Shown piece by piece: positions 26,679 through 36,070 of a stretch of 64,000 nt of DNA. Each line of letters starts with the position of its first letter. Positions within the stretch are counted from its first letter, which is position 1. This DNA is from CAVQFO01 sp963711725 (GTDB lineage Bacteria; Pseudomonadota; Gammaproteobacteria; Nitrococcales; Aquisalimonadaceae), in contig CAVQFO010000018.1 of assembly GCA_963711725.1 (NCBI GenBank), positions 1 to 64,000 on the forward strand, written 5' to 3'. The notes under the pieces were generated by a model. It was not told the DNA's origin and did not search any database. It saw only the letters and a list, made by a program, of their open reading frames with translations. Made by a program: the position numbers and the translations under genes.

Positions 26679-29600
26679 ATGGCGCGGGCTGAAATTCACC
26701 TCTTTGGCGGACCGCATATTGTCGTTGGCGGCGAGTCGCCGGTGGGGCTCTACGACCACGTGAAGGCTCTTCTGGCCTTTGTTTGCGCGGAGCCGGGCCG
26801 GGCTCATTCCCGAGACATGTTGGCTTCCCTGTTGTGGCCGGACGAGCCGGAGCCTGTGGCGCGGAGAAACTTTCGTCAGGCGCTCTCCCGGTTGCGTGCG
26901 CTGATGCTGGACAAGGAAACGGACCGGCCGCTTATCCTGCTTCATCCCGGCGCCATCGAATTCAATCCGGAACACGACTGCTACATCGATTTGCAGGCCT
27001 TCGATGCCGCGGGTTGGGATCAAGCCAAGCTGCTGGAGCCCGACGGTCCGCCGCCGGAACCCCTATGGCTCGAAGAGGCGCTACGGGTCTACCGGGGCCC
27101 GTTTCTGGAGCATTTCCACCTGCCGGACAATCCGGATTTCGATCAGTGGGTGCTGACGCGGCGCGAGCACTATCTGCGCCGGGCCCTGGAGTGCCTGGAT
27201 TACCTCAGCGGCCATTACGAGCGGCTGGGCAATTCCGCCCGGGCGATTGAATTCGCCCGGCGGCAGGTGGAGCTGGAGCCTTGGTTGGAGAGCGCGCACC
27301 GCCGACTGATGCGGCTGCTGGCGCGCAGCGGTAAACGCGCGGCCGCCTTGGCCCAGTATGCGGCCTGCGCGTCGGTGCTCCGCGACGAGTTGGGCGTGGA
27401 CCCGGCGGATGAGACGCGCAGCCTGGAGGCGCGGATCCGGTCGGGGGAATTGGAAAGGGCCGAGGGGACACTGGAGAGTGTCGACGGTGTTGGTGCCCGG
27501 GCGGAGGGCGAGCGCAGGCAGCTTACCGTTCTTTGCTGCGGCCTGGACGCGGCCGGAATCGACCCCGAGGACCAACTTCCGGTGCAGACCTGGTTCCAAC
27601 AGCGGGCCAGCGAGATTGTCAACGAGTACGGCGGCCATGTGGAAAGCGTGCGCTATGACGCTCACGTTTCGGTATTCGGGTTTCCCCGAGCCCGCGAAGG
27701 CGATGCGATCGCCGCGGTGCGGGCGGCCCAGCGCCTGGCGGCGGAGGTCCGGGCCCTGGATGCCGAGCGCGGGCCGGATTTCCGCGCCGGCGTGGCCGCG
27801 GGCACGGTGGTGGCGGTCAAACGCCGGGACGACGACCGTGGATATCGCTTGGCGGGGCAACCCCTGTCCGACGCCGTTCAGCTCCGTTTTCTCGCGCAGG
27901 CGGGATCGGTGCTGTTGGATGAAACCGCCCATGGGCTCGTGGATCAGGTTTTCGTGGCGCGGCCGGTCAGGGACGGCTCTGCGCCCCTCTTCGAGGTGGT
28001 GCGTGTTCGGGCCCGCTCGGCGGCGGGAACTCGGGAACAACCGCAGCGGGGGAAACGCACCCCCCTGTTTGGCCGCGACGGGGAATTGGCGCTTTTGCTC
28101 GATCATTGGCAGGCCTCGGTCGCCGGCGCCGGGCGTTCCGTTCTGGTGCAAGGCGATGCCGGACTGGGCAAGACCCGATTGCTGCGCGCGATGCGCACCC
28201 GGCTTGCCCACGAGACCGTGGAGCTTCGGGAGCTACGATGCCATGCCGACCGGCGGCAGAGCGCCCTGCAACCGGTCGCCGAGCTCATTGGCGACGCTTG
28301 CGGAATCCGCGCCCAGGATTCCAACGCGGTGCGTCACCGCAAGCTCGCGAAATCGATGGCCGACAACGGTTTCCGTGATCCGGAGGACCTGGCGCTGGTC
28401 GCCGAACTGCTGGGAATGGGGCCGGCGGCAACGGACGAATTCGATGCCGATGCGGTGCGCAGGCGCCGGGGGCTGGAATTGCTGGCGCAAATGCAACTGG
28501 CAGGCGCTCAGCACCACGCGGTGCTGTGGGTGGCCGAGGACGTTCACTGGGCGGATCCGTCCACGCTGGAATTCCTCGCCCTATTAGCGGAAAAGGCGCC
28601 AGAGGCGGGTTCGATGTTGGTCATGACCGCCCGCCCCGATTTCCGGGTCCCGGCCGGGTTTCCCCCTCTGGCGGAGGTGCTCGTGTTGCGGCCGTTGGCG
28701 CCGGGGGACACGCGCCACCTTGTTCTCGGTTTGGCCGGATCTGCCCTGGCCCCGGGAGTGGTCGACCAGATTGTTGACCGGACCGACGGCGTCCCGTTGT
28801 TTGCGGCGGAACTGACCAAGGCGGCATTGGAAGCCGCCGGCGAGGACAGCCGGGGCGAAGGCAGAGAGCCTGCTGCGCTTCCCCGGACGCTCTACGATTC
28901 CCTGCAGGCGCGCCTCGACCGCTTGGGCGAGGCGCGAGCCGTGGCGGAGCAGGCTGCGGTTATCGGCCGTGAGTTTGACGAAGAACTGCTGGTAAGGGCG
29001 TCCGGAGGCGATGAGGGGCGCGTGCGCCGGTTGCTGGATGTGCTGGTCCGTTCCGAGATGCTGGATCCCCTCGGGCTTTTGGAAGAAGGGCGTTACACCT
29101 TTCGCCACGCGCTTATTCAGGAGGCGGCCCGTGAAGCGATGCTGCGTGCGGATCGTCAGGCCCTTCACCGCCGGCTGGCGGACACGCTGCGTGATTGGGC
29201 GGATGCCGGGCGGGACGTGGCCATGGAGCGCGTCGCCCATCACTACATGAAGGCCGGGGCGCCGGCGGAGGCCGTGCCGTTCTGGCATTTGGCCGGGGTG
29301 CGGGCGGCCGCCAGCGGTGCCCACCGGGAGGCGCTTCATCACCTGCGCCAAGCACTCTGGGCGTTGGACAGCATTGACGACGCGTCGGAGTCCCAACGGC
29401 TCGAGTTCGAGGTGCAGACGGCTCTGGGACGCTCGCTCCTGTTCTCCGAAGGACCGGTGCCTTCCATGCAGGACGCTTACCTGCGTGCCTTGGAGTTGGC
29501 CAAGCAGCTACCCGATCGACCGGGGTTGTTCGCCCCCGTGCGCGGGCTCTACAGCTATTTCAGCGGGCTGGGCGTATACAGCGAAGCGATGCCTTTGGCG

Positions 29601-30545
29601 GAACAACTGCTGCGGCTGGCCGTCGGCGAGGGCGACCCCGGGATGTGTGTCGAGGCCCACCGCGTTGTGGGCACCATGCTTTTGTTCCGGGGGCGCCTGC
29701 AGGAGGCCGCGCAGCATCTGCAGGAGGTGCTGAAACTCTATAACCCCGCGCGGGATCAGGATCTGGCCGATCGCTTCGGCGTGGATGCGGCCGTGGTGGC
29801 ACTTGCTCTGCTGGGTACGCTCTCGTGGATTCGCGGCTTCCCCGACAGCGCCTACCAGCAGATCATGCAGGCACTGGATGTGGCTCGGCGAGGGGGCCAC
29901 GACGCGACCCTGGCGATGGTCGCGAATATTGCAGTTCCGTTGACTCACGCGCGGGAGGAGTGGGCGCAACTTGAAGAGGTGGGGACCGATCTGATTCGAT
30001 TGGGCAGCCGGAACAATGTTCCGTTCTGGCTGGGGTGGGGCGAGATCAGCGTCGCCCTCTCCCGGCAGAATGACGCCAGCCGGGAGGCAAGGCTGGCGCT
30101 GCTGCGGCGCTTCGAAGCTCACGATCAACTGGGGGTCGGGATGGCCCGGGCGTATTCCGTTGTGCTTTGGTCGCAACTGCTGGGGTCCGTTGGCCGCCAC
30201 GCCGAGGCCCTGGCGCTGGTGGACGAGGCTTTCGCCGAGGTGATGGAGCAGGGCGCGGCTTTTCACGAGCCCGAGCTGCTGCGGCTGCGGGGTGAACTGC
30301 TTACGCAACTCGGCCCGTCGCGTTACCCGGAGGCGGCGTCGGCACTGGAAGCCGGCTGTCGGCGCGCCGAAGAGTTGGGTGCTTCCTGGCACCGGCTCTG
30401 CTGCTTGCTTTCCGCGGTTCGGCTGGAGAGGGCGTCGGGCACGGATAACGGTGGCAGGGAGCGCCTCAGGCGATGCGTCGCGGAGTTTGTGGAAGGCGGG
30501 CATACGCCGGAGATTCGTGCCGCCGGTGCCCTGCTGGCGGAATAA
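26679..30545 (+). CDS. Large SARP/BTAD - cyclase-like - AAA ATPase - TPR regulator
   Basis: 1288-residue multidomain protein. Residues about 1-100 form an OmpR-like winged helix (LFGGPHIVVGG, LASLLWPDEPEPVARRNFRQ), followed by a bacterial transcriptional activation domain to about 250. Residues about 276-425 resemble a class III nucleotide cyclase (RQLTVLCCGLD, YGGHVESVRYDAHVSVFGFP), but the metal-binding aspartates are not all in place, so it is probably catalytically dead. A P-loop ATPase follows with LVQGDAGLGKTRLL near residue 490 and Walker B LWVAEDVHWADP, then winged-helix and long TPR-like repeats to the end. This is a STAND-type signal-integrating activator. The ATG at 26679 begins the winged helix; an AGGA lies 7 nt upstream. 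The earlier ATG at 26553 adds a low-complexity tail. Targets and signal are unknown. Confidence 0.85.
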   Translation: MARAEIHLFGGPHIVVGGESPVGLYDHVKALLAFVCAEPGRAHSRDMLASLLWPDEPEPVARRNFRQALSRLRALMLDKETDRPLILLHPGAIEFNPEHDCYIDLQAFDAAGWDQAKLLEPDGPPPEPLWLEEALRVYRGPFLEHFHLPDNPDFDQWVLTRREHYLRRALECLDYLSGHYERLGNSARAIEFARRQVELEPWLESAHRRLMRLLARSGKRAAALAQYAACASVLRDELGVDPADETRSLEARIRSGELERAEGTLESVDGVGARAEGERRQLTVLCCGLDAAGIDPEDQLPVQTWFQQRASEIVNEYGGHVESVRYDAHVSVFGFPRAREGDAIAAVRAAQRLAAEVRALDAERGPDFRAGVAAGTVVAVKRRDDDRGYRLAGQPLSDAVQLRFLAQAGSVLLDETAHGLVDQVFVARPVRDGSAPLFEVVRVRARSAAGTREQPQRGKRTPLFGRDGELALLLDHWQASVAGAGRSVLVQGDAGLGKTRLLRAMRTRLAHETVELRELRCHADRRQSALQPVAELIGDACGIRAQDSNAVRHRKLAKSMADNGFRDPEDLALVAELLGMGPAATDEFDADAVRRRRGLELLAQMQLAGAQHHAVLWVAEDVHWADPSTLEFLALLAEKAPEAGSMLVMTARPDFRVPAGFPPLAEVLVLRPLAPGDTRHLVLGLAGSALAPGVVDQIVDRTDGVPLFAAELTKAALEAAGEDSRGEGREPAALPRTLYDSLQARLDRLGEARAVAEQAAVIGREFDEELLVRASGGDEGRVRRLLDVLVRSEMLDPLGLLEEGRYTFRHALIQEAAREAMLRADRQALHRRLADTLRDWADAGRDVAMERVAHHYMKAGAPAEAVPFWHLAGVRAAASGAHREALHHLRQALWALDSIDDASESQRLEFEVQTALGRSLLFSEGPVPSMQDAYLRALELAKQLPDRPGLFAPVRGLYSYFSGLGVYSEAMPLAEQLLRLAVGEGDPGMCVEAHRVVGTMLLFRGRLQEAAQHLQEVLKLYNPARDQDLADRFGVDAAVVALALLGTLSWIRGFPDSAYQQIMQALDVARRGGHDATLAMVANIAVPLTHAREEWAQLEEVGTDLIRLGSRNNVPFWLGWGEISVALSRQNDASREARLALLRRFEAHDQLGVGMARAYSVVLWSQLLGSVGRHAEALALVDEAFAEVMEQGAAFHEPELLRLRGELLTQLGPSRYPEAASALEAGCRRAEELGASWHRLCCLLSAVRLERASGTDNGGRERLRRCVAEFVEGGHTPEIRAAGALLAE

Positions 30546-30566
30546 GCCGGTTCCGCGCAAACGCCC

Positions 30567-31409
30567 CTATACCACGGCGTCGCGTGCCTGCGCAGTCGAT
30601 GTGGCCGGGCTGAGACCATGGCTGGCCAGCCATTGTGTCAGTCGCTGCGCGCAGCATTCCCACCCCGGCTCGAACATGAACGCGTGCCCGTGGCCCTTGA
30701 GTTCGATCAGCTCGGCGTTTTGGGCCCGCGCAATTTGCCGCTCCATTTCGATCATCACCGCCTTGTCTTCGGTGCCGGAGATGACCAGGCGGGGAATATC
30801 CAATCCCGAGAGATCGCCCTGAATGTCGCCGTGGAGCAATTCCAGCGCCGCCACCGAGGATTCCTGGCCTAGGTTTTCGAAGAACCAGCGGTGGTATTCG
30901 GCGGGTACGGCGTTGAGTACGCTTTGCCGCGTGACGGCGAAATCCGGAACCAGCGGTTGATGTCTCAACAACGCAGGGAGGCTCGTGATCAGTTGGTAGA
31001 AGCCGCGCAGGCTCAGCGGCGGCCGGCGGAAGTTGACACCGGCCACGGGGCCGGCCGATGCCATGACCACCGCAAGGACCGGGGTGCGAGCAGCAGCGGC
31101 CTGAACCAGGCTACCGCCGAGGGAGTGCCCCACCAGGATGGCCGGCTCGCCGAGGGCGTCGAGGACGGCCAGTATGTCGTCAACGTATTCTTGCAAATGA
31201 ACACGGCCCAGGTTTTGAACCGGGGGGCTGGTATGGTGGCCGCGCAGGTTCATGGCATAGCAGTCGAATCCCGCGTCGGCGAAGTAGTGCATGAAGTTCG
31301 ACCAGTACCAGGAGCCCGCGTGCGCGCCGTGAACGAAAAGCACCTTGGGGCCGCCACCGGCGGCGTGCTCGACGCTCAGGCCGTTCATTAGCTCTGGCTG
31401 GAATTCCAT
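30567..31409 (-). CDS. Alpha/beta-hydrolase (AB hydrolase superfamily)
   Basis: 280-residue alpha/beta hydrolase. The oxyanion region is VLFVHGAHAGSWYW near residue 22, the nucleophile elbow GHSLGGS near residue 107, the acid in ISGTEDKAV near residue 215, and the histidine in LKGHGHAFMFEPGW near residue 240, so the Ser-Asp-His triad is complete. It lacks a signal peptide and is probably a cytosolic esterase or lipase-like enzyme. The ATG at 31409 has GGAGGAG upstream; the longer frame back to 31451 is unsupported. It ends 21 bp from the convergent large regulator. Substrate unknown. Confidence 0.87.
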   Translation of the reverse strand: MEFQPELMNGLSVEHAAGGGPKVLFVHGAHAGSWYWSNFMHYFADAGFDCYAMNLRGHHTSPPVQNLGRVHLQEYVDDILAVLDALGEPAILVGHSLGGSLVQAAAARTPVLAVVMASAGPVAGVNFRRPPLSLRGFYQLITSLPALLRHQPLVPDFAVTRQSVLNAVPAEYHRWFFENLGQESSVAALELLHGDIQGDLSGLDIPRLVISGTEDKAVMIEMERQIARAQNAELIELKGHGHAFMFEPGWECCAQRLTQWLASHGLSPATSTAQARDAVV

Positions 31410-31625
31410 GGGACTCCTCCGTGCGCTCGAAAAGCATGGGCTTGCGCCCACCCGGGAATATCAGGAGGCGCTGATCGGCAACTGTGCCGGAGCAACGTCA
31501 ACGGATCGCAAACGCCGGCGATATTGGGCGTACGAATCGGCTTGGGTATTTGCCGGAATTCGATAGAGTGGGCAAGTCAGGCCCCAAGTACTTACTGAAA
31601 ATCCAACCATGATGGAGTGATGCTC

Positions 31626-31943
31626 ATGTCCGCAGATACCCCCAATACCTACGAACAGCTGAAGATCCGCTATCCCGGACTGATCGGTGCTGTGGAACAG
31701 CTCGGCGAGGCCGCCAAGACCGCCGGGCCGCTGGATACCAAGCAGGCGCACTTGATCCAATTGGCGGCGGCCGCCGCTGCGCGTTCCGAAGGCGGCGTGC
31801 ACAGCCACGCCCGGCGGGCGTTGAAGGCCGGTGCCAGCGCGGAGGAGGTCCGGCACGCGTTGGTGCTGCTGACCAGTACTCTGGGGTTTCCCCAGGTGGT
31901 GGCCGCGCTGACCTGGGCAGAAGACGTCATCGATCAGCAATAA
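31626..31943 (+). CDS. Carboxymuconolactone decarboxylase (AhpD-like) fold protein without cysteines
   Basis: 105-residue all-helical protein of the CMD/AhpD family. The core is AHLIQLAAAAAARSEGGVHSHARRAL, continuing KAGASAEEVRHALVL, and GGVHSHARRALKAGAS occupies the place of the usual catalytic segment. The peroxidase-type CxxC pair is missing and there is no cysteine in the whole protein, so it is not an AhpD reductase; the conserved His remains. True carboxymuconolactone decarboxylases are similar in size, but other members have unknown activity. The ATG at 31626 has GGAG 8 nt upstream; an earlier GTG/ATG is possible. It is divergent from the alpha/beta hydrolase gene. Confidence 0.83.
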   Translation: MSADTPNTYEQLKIRYPGLIGAVEQLGEAAKTAGPLDTKQAHLIQLAAAAAARSEGGVHSHARRALKAGASAEEVRHALVLLTSTLGFPQVVAALTWAEDVIDQQ

Positions 31944-31953
31944 GAGGATCGGG

Positions 31954-32976
31954 TCAGGGGCCCGGGGCCGAAGGTGGCGCCGGCTGTTCTGCCTGCCGTT
32001 GTTGTTTGCGGTATTGGGCGGGCGAAAGCCCGGTAGCGCGTCGCAGCGCTCGCCGCAATGTACTGGAATCGCCATAGCCCACCTGTTCCGCGATGGCGTC
32101 CAGCCCCAGAGGGGTCTCGCCGAGTAGGTGCTTTGCCCGTTCCAGGCGCAGCGCCTGGGCATAGGCGCTGGGCGTTTCGCCGACGGCCTGCTTGAAGTGC
32201 CGGATCAGTGTGCGGCTGCTGACGGCCAGCTCTTCGGCGAGATCGTCCAGCCGGAATGGTCTTCTGATATGCGCCTGCATCCAGTGCTGGGCCTTTAGAA
32301 CCAGCGGATCTCGGTTGGTCTCGGATGCGCCGAAGTGCGCGTAGGGCGCCTGCGAGTCACGCGTGGTGTCGATAAGCAGGCTGCGGGCGCAAAGCCCTGC
32401 CATGTCCGTGCCCGCGAATCGGGCCAGCAGATGCAGCGCGAGATTTTGCCAGGCCATGCCCGCTCCCGCCGTGACGATTCGTCCATCCTCCACCAGAACC
32501 CGGTCCGGTTGCAGCCGCACCTGGGGGTAGCGTTTCCGGAATGCGCCGGCGAGCCACCAGCTGGTTGTGGCGTCGCGCCCATTGAAAAGTCCCGTCTCCG
32601 CCAATAAAGCGGTTGCTGTACACGCGGCTGTGACCACGGTGCCTCGCTGTTCCAGATCGGCAATGGGAGCCAGCGCCGGCGTCAACGAGGCGGCTAGCCG
32701 AAACAGGGAGCGGGGAGAGTGGAAGTGGGGCGTTGCCACGATCAATGCATCGACCCGGGGCATGTCGGCCAGGGCATGGCGCGGCTCCAGCCCTACGCCA
32801 GCGGCGCTGGTGACGGGGGTTCCGTCCGTGCTGACCAGCGTCAGACGAAAGAGCGGGTCCGGCGTGTTTCCGATTTGGCGGCGCCAGAGCGAGTTGGCGG
32901 CGCCGAACACGTCCATGGGCCCCAACACGCTGGCGGCATCGCAGTCGTCCAGGACGAGCAGGGCGATATCGTGCAT
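31954..32976 (-). CDS. GlxA-like AraC-family regulator with DJ-1/PfpI domain
   Basis: 340-residue regulator. The N-terminal DJ-1/PfpI (class I glutamine-amidotransferase-like) domain, about residues 5-190, starts HDIALLVLDDCDAASVLGPM and has the elbow TAACTATALLAETGLF with a Cys in the usual nucleophile position. Two AraC helix-turn-helix motifs follow from about 235 (LAVSSRTLIRHFKQAVGETP, then LGLDAIAEQVGYGDSSTLRR and RATGLSPAQYR). Such GlxA/CdhR regulators often control amine or carnitine metabolism or stress genes. It is divergent from the following alpha/beta-hydrolase gene with a 104-bp shared promoter region, which could be its target (inference). The C-terminal tail is Gln/Pro-rich. 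Confidence 0.92.
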   Translation of the reverse strand: MHDIALLVLDDCDAASVLGPMDVFGAANSLWRRQIGNTPDPLFRLTLVSTDGTPVTSAAGVGLEPRHALADMPRVDALIVATPHFHSPRSLFRLAASLTPALAPIADLEQRGTVVTAACTATALLAETGLFNGRDATTSWWLAGAFRKRYPQVRLQPDRVLVEDGRIVTAGAGMAWQNLALHLLARFAGTDMAGLCARSLLIDTTRDSQAPYAHFGASETNRDPLVLKAQHWMQAHIRRPFRLDDLAEELAVSSRTLIRHFKQAVGETPSAYAQALRLERAKHLLGETPLGLDAIAEQVGYGDSSTLRRALRRATGLSPAQYRKQQRQAEQPAPPSAPGP

Positions 32977-33080
32977 GACCGGATTGTCATGTTATGCCCG
33001 GAAGTTGTCAAAGAATTCCTTTTGCTGCGGTGCGCAATCGGTTTATGCTGCACTGCACCGTAAATTGCCGGAGAAGGATC

Positions 33081-33998
33081 ATGGCCACAACCGACCCGTT
33101 TGAGCAGCGCCGCGTTCAGCTCAAAGCCCCCGCCTGGGCACGCTTTGTTCTGCGCGCGGTTGGCCGCTGCAATAGCGGCTGGGCCGCATGGCTGGCCTGT
33201 CCGCTGCTTATCCGGCCGCGTCGTTCGCCCACGCCGGATCGGGAACGTCCATTGCTGGCTGCGGCCCGTTCCATCGCCTTGCCGGGCACGCAAGAGGGGC
33301 TGGCCGGTTACGCCTGGGGCCCCAAGGGCGCCCCTACCGTGGTGTTGGTTCACGGATGGTCCGGTCGGGCGGGACAGCTCACCGGTTTTGTCGGTCCGTT
33401 GGTGGATGCCGGCTACCGGGTGGTGGCATTCGATTTCGCCGGCCATGGTCAGTCGCCGGGTCGTGCCACGCATCTCCGCGAAATGGTGACGGCCGTGCGG
33501 CAGGCGGTGGAGCGCGAGGCTGGCGCGGTTGCGGTGGTCGGGCATTCGCTTGGCGGATTGGCGGCGCTGCACGCTGTTTCGGAAGGGGCGGCCGTGGAGA
33601 AGCTGGTTCTGATCGGGGCCCCCTCGTGCGTGGAAACGGTTACCGACTCCTTCAGTGATTTACTGGGCCTGGACTCGCCGGTTCGCGACAGACTGGAGCG
33701 CCTGCTGGAGCGGCGGATGGGTGTTCCGCTGGCGGCGTTCGACAGCCTCGCCGCCAAGTGGCGGGTGAAGGTCCCGGCACTGGTCGTACACGATTGCGAC
33801 GATGGCGATGTACCTCTTGCCGAATCCGAGCGTCTTACGGCGGGCTGGCCATCGGCACGACTTCACCTCACCGATGGCCTTGGGCATACACGGGTTCTGC
33901 AGGATGACCGGCTGATCGCCAGAATCACGGACTTCATCGGCCCCGCTCCGGCGGTGGAAGAGCCGGCCTGGCCGGAAGCGGCGGTTTCCCTCGGCTGA
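33081..33998 (+). CDS. Alpha/beta-fold hydrolase
   Basis: 305-residue alpha/beta hydrolase. After a basic N-terminus and a hydrophobic stretch the oxyanion region is VVLVHGWSGRAGQL near residue 95, the nucleophile elbow GHSLGGLAAL near residue 155, the acid in VVHDCDDGDVP near residue 235, and the His in DGLGHTRVLQDD near residue 270. Shape and length resemble lysophospholipase-like or 2-hydroxymuconate-hydrolase-type enzymes; the substrate is not readable. The ATG at 33081 has GGAGAAGGATC upstream; an in-frame ATG further upstream is unsupported. It is divergent from the GlxA-like regulator. A stable hairpin follows the stop codon. Confidence 0.87.
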   Translation: MATTDPFEQRRVQLKAPAWARFVLRAVGRCNSGWAAWLACPLLIRPRRSPTPDRERPLLAAARSIALPGTQEGLAGYAWGPKGAPTVVLVHGWSGRAGQLTGFVGPLVDAGYRVVAFDFAGHGQSPGRATHLREMVTAVRQAVEREAGAVAVVGHSLGGLAALHAVSEGAAVEKLVLIGAPSCVETVTDSFSDLLGLDSPVRDRLERLLERRMGVPLAAFDSLAAKWRVKVPALVVHDCDDGDVPLAESERLTAGWPSARLHLTDGLGHTRVLQDDRLIARITDFIGPAPAVEEPAWPEAAVSLG

Positions 33999-34007
33999 TG
34001 GCGCGAC

Positions 34008-34047
34008 GCCAACCCGGTTCCGGCCCTGACGCCGGAACCGGGTTGGC
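34008..34047 (+). terminator. Strong inverted repeat after alpha/beta-hydrolase
   Basis: A perfect 17-bp stem GCCAACCCGGTTCCGGC with a 6-nt loop and its complement lies 10 bp after the stop codon. There is no T-run; it is likely a transcript end or 3'-stabilising hairpin. Confidence 0.6.
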
Positions 34048-34307
34048 AATGGAATGATTCGCGAGCCGAATTCGCTCCCCGTCGCCTTCATCCCGTTCAA
34101 GTTTTACCGAATCGAACTTTAAATCCCGCCAGACGGTCCTACCTTATGACTCGGGGAACCGCGGAATGGGTTTTTCCGCAGCCGCACAGTCGCCCTGCGT
34201 CTTCCTAGTAACTCTGCCTAGAGAGCCGCGGGTATGCGGCAACGCCGGTCCCCGGCTGCGGTGGTAACATCGACAGCCCCTGCCCACTGGACCTCAAGGG
34301 CAATCTT

Positions 34308-35885
34308 ATGTATGAGAGTTTTTACGGGCTACGGGAAGAGCCCTTCCGACTGACACCCGACAGTCAATATGTCTTCGAACATCCCAGCTATTCACGCGCC
34401 AAGGCTTATCTTGAATACGGTGTAGGCCGAGGCGAAGGCGTGGTCATGGTGACCGGGGAGCCCGGCAGCGGCAAGACCACGCTGGTCGAACATCTCCTGG
34501 GCAGCCTTCCCGGGGGGACCCGGGTGGCCAACCTGGTCAGCACACAGCTCGAGGCCACAGACTTGTTGCGAATGGTGCTGTTCGGGTTTGGGCTCGAGGC
34601 AACAACCGGAAGCAAGTCCGATGCCCTGGTAGCCATCCAGCGGTTCCTGCTCAACAACTACGAACACGGTCATAGCACCGTCCTTGTCGTGGACGAGGCT
34701 CAGGATCTCACCGCCGAGGCTTTGGAGGAGCTCCGGCTGCTTACAAACGTTACCCAAGGCGGCCGGCCTCTGCTGCAGGTGCTTCTTGTGGGGCAGGACG
34801 AGTTGCTGGAGCGCGTCCGTTCGCCGGGATTGGAGCAACTGCACCAGCGGATTGTCGCGGCTTATCGCCTGCATCCCTTGAACGAAGCCCAGACACGAGC
34901 CTATATCGAGCAACGGCTGCGTGTGGCGGGATGGATCGGCAATCCGCGGATCACCGAAATGGCGATGCGGTTGATTCACCGCGTAAGCGGAGGCAACCCG
35001 CGGCGCATCAACATGCTCTGCGGGCGTTTGTTGCTCTACGGGTATGTGGACGCGCTTCATTCCCTGACCGCTGCGGACGTCCGCAGCGTGGTGGAAGAGA
35101 TGGGCCAGCAAAACCTGGTCCTAGACATCGAGGCATTGGCGGGGTGGGACGAAATCGAGCCCGTGGATCCGAGGGAACCGTCGCGGGAGCCCGAGGCGGA
35201 ACGGCACGTCCTCACCGAGCGGCGACCCAGCCCGGGTTTTGTCAATTCGGTTGCCGAGGAACCCGCGGGTAAGCCGTTCCGCGAAACCACCGAAGCGCGC
35301 TTCCCCACAAAGGGCCCCGTGGCGATGCAGGCGGCGCAGGTGCGGGAGGAAATGCGATCGCCTTGGGCGCGCTCCGAACTGGAACTGGAGTCGCAGCGGC
35401 CTGAAGATGCCGATTCCGAACCGGATTTTCGCTTGCGTGACGATGACGAAGATAGGGAAACGGAAGCCGGACCGCCGGTCGCACGCCCGTGGCGGGGTTT
35501 CATCTATACCGACTCGGCGCGGGAATACAAGGCGGCGCCTGTGGATGAAGACCTGCCTCCCATTTTTCCGGAATCCATGGAAGAGGGCCTTGCGCCGAGA
35601 ACTCCTTTTCGCCGCGAATCCCGTGCCAGACCGGCTAGGCGGGAAAAACGAGGTCACCCGTGGCTGGTTGTGATCGCAGCCCTGGTGGCGGCCCTGGTGA
35701 CATTCAGCTTCATCAGCGGCGTTCCATCCGATTGGCGCGGCTTGCCGCAACGATGGCTACAACACGCCGTGGGCGTCGCCACCGATCCGGGTTCGGTGGC
35801 TGCTCCCGGCACGGGGTCCGAGCGTGTGGCTTCGGACGGGCTCGCGGAAGCGGATGGTTCCGGGGAGACTCCGCGGGGCCAGTGA
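34308..35885 (+). CDS. ExeA/GspA-like AAA ATPase with C-terminal membrane anchor
   Basis: 525-residue protein. The first 275 residues are a typical ExeA/MshM-type AAA ATPase: YGLREEPFRLTPDSQYVFEH at the start, P-loop TGEPGSGKTTLVEHL near residue 48, Walker B VLVVDEAQDL near residue 127, and sensor/C-domain HRVSGGNPRRINMLCGR. A long acidic, low-complexity linker follows (about 285-445), then one predicted membrane helix (LVVIAALVAALVTFSFISGV, about 449-470) and a short periplasmic tail. In Aeromonas, ExeA with ExeB assembles the type II secretin through peptidoglycan. Here no peptidoglycan-binding domain, GspB or secretion gene is adjacent, so the role is open. The ATG has AAGGG upstream. Confidence 0.85.
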   Translation: MYESFYGLREEPFRLTPDSQYVFEHPSYSRAKAYLEYGVGRGEGVVMVTGEPGSGKTTLVEHLLGSLPGGTRVANLVSTQLEATDLLRMVLFGFGLEATTGSKSDALVAIQRFLLNNYEHGHSTVLVVDEAQDLTAEALEELRLLTNVTQGGRPLLQVLLVGQDELLERVRSPGLEQLHQRIVAAYRLHPLNEAQTRAYIEQRLRVAGWIGNPRITEMAMRLIHRVSGGNPRRINMLCGRLLLYGYVDALHSLTAADVRSVVEEMGQQNLVLDIEALAGWDEIEPVDPREPSREPEAERHVLTERRPSPGFVNSVAEEPAGKPFRETTEARFPTKGPVAMQAAQVREEMRSPWARSELELESQRPEDADSEPDFRLRDDDEDRETEAGPPVARPWRGFIYTDSAREYKAAPVDEDLPPIFPESMEEGLAPRTPFRRESRARPARREKRGHPWLVVIAALVAALVTFSFISGVPSDWRGLPQRWLQHAVGVATDPGSVAAPGTGSERVASDGLAEADGSGETPRGQ

Positions 35886-36070
35886 AGCGAGCACAGCGCT
35901 CGCGTTGAGCCCGGCCGCAGCGCGTTGCACGGCCGGCTGACTGCTTCGTATCCCTCTGGTCAAACCGCGACCAAGGGAAGAAGTTCGCGCATGGACATGG
36001 CGGCCTCGGCGATTTGATCGTTACAATCGGCTTCACATCGAACGGCGCCTACATGGCGAGGATGGTTAGC

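Noticed and set aside
26447..26680. 77-codon minus-strand gene upstream of the orphan terminator
   Set aside because: It lacks a ribosome-binding site and any plausible fold; a small RNA or attenuator fits the hairpin better.
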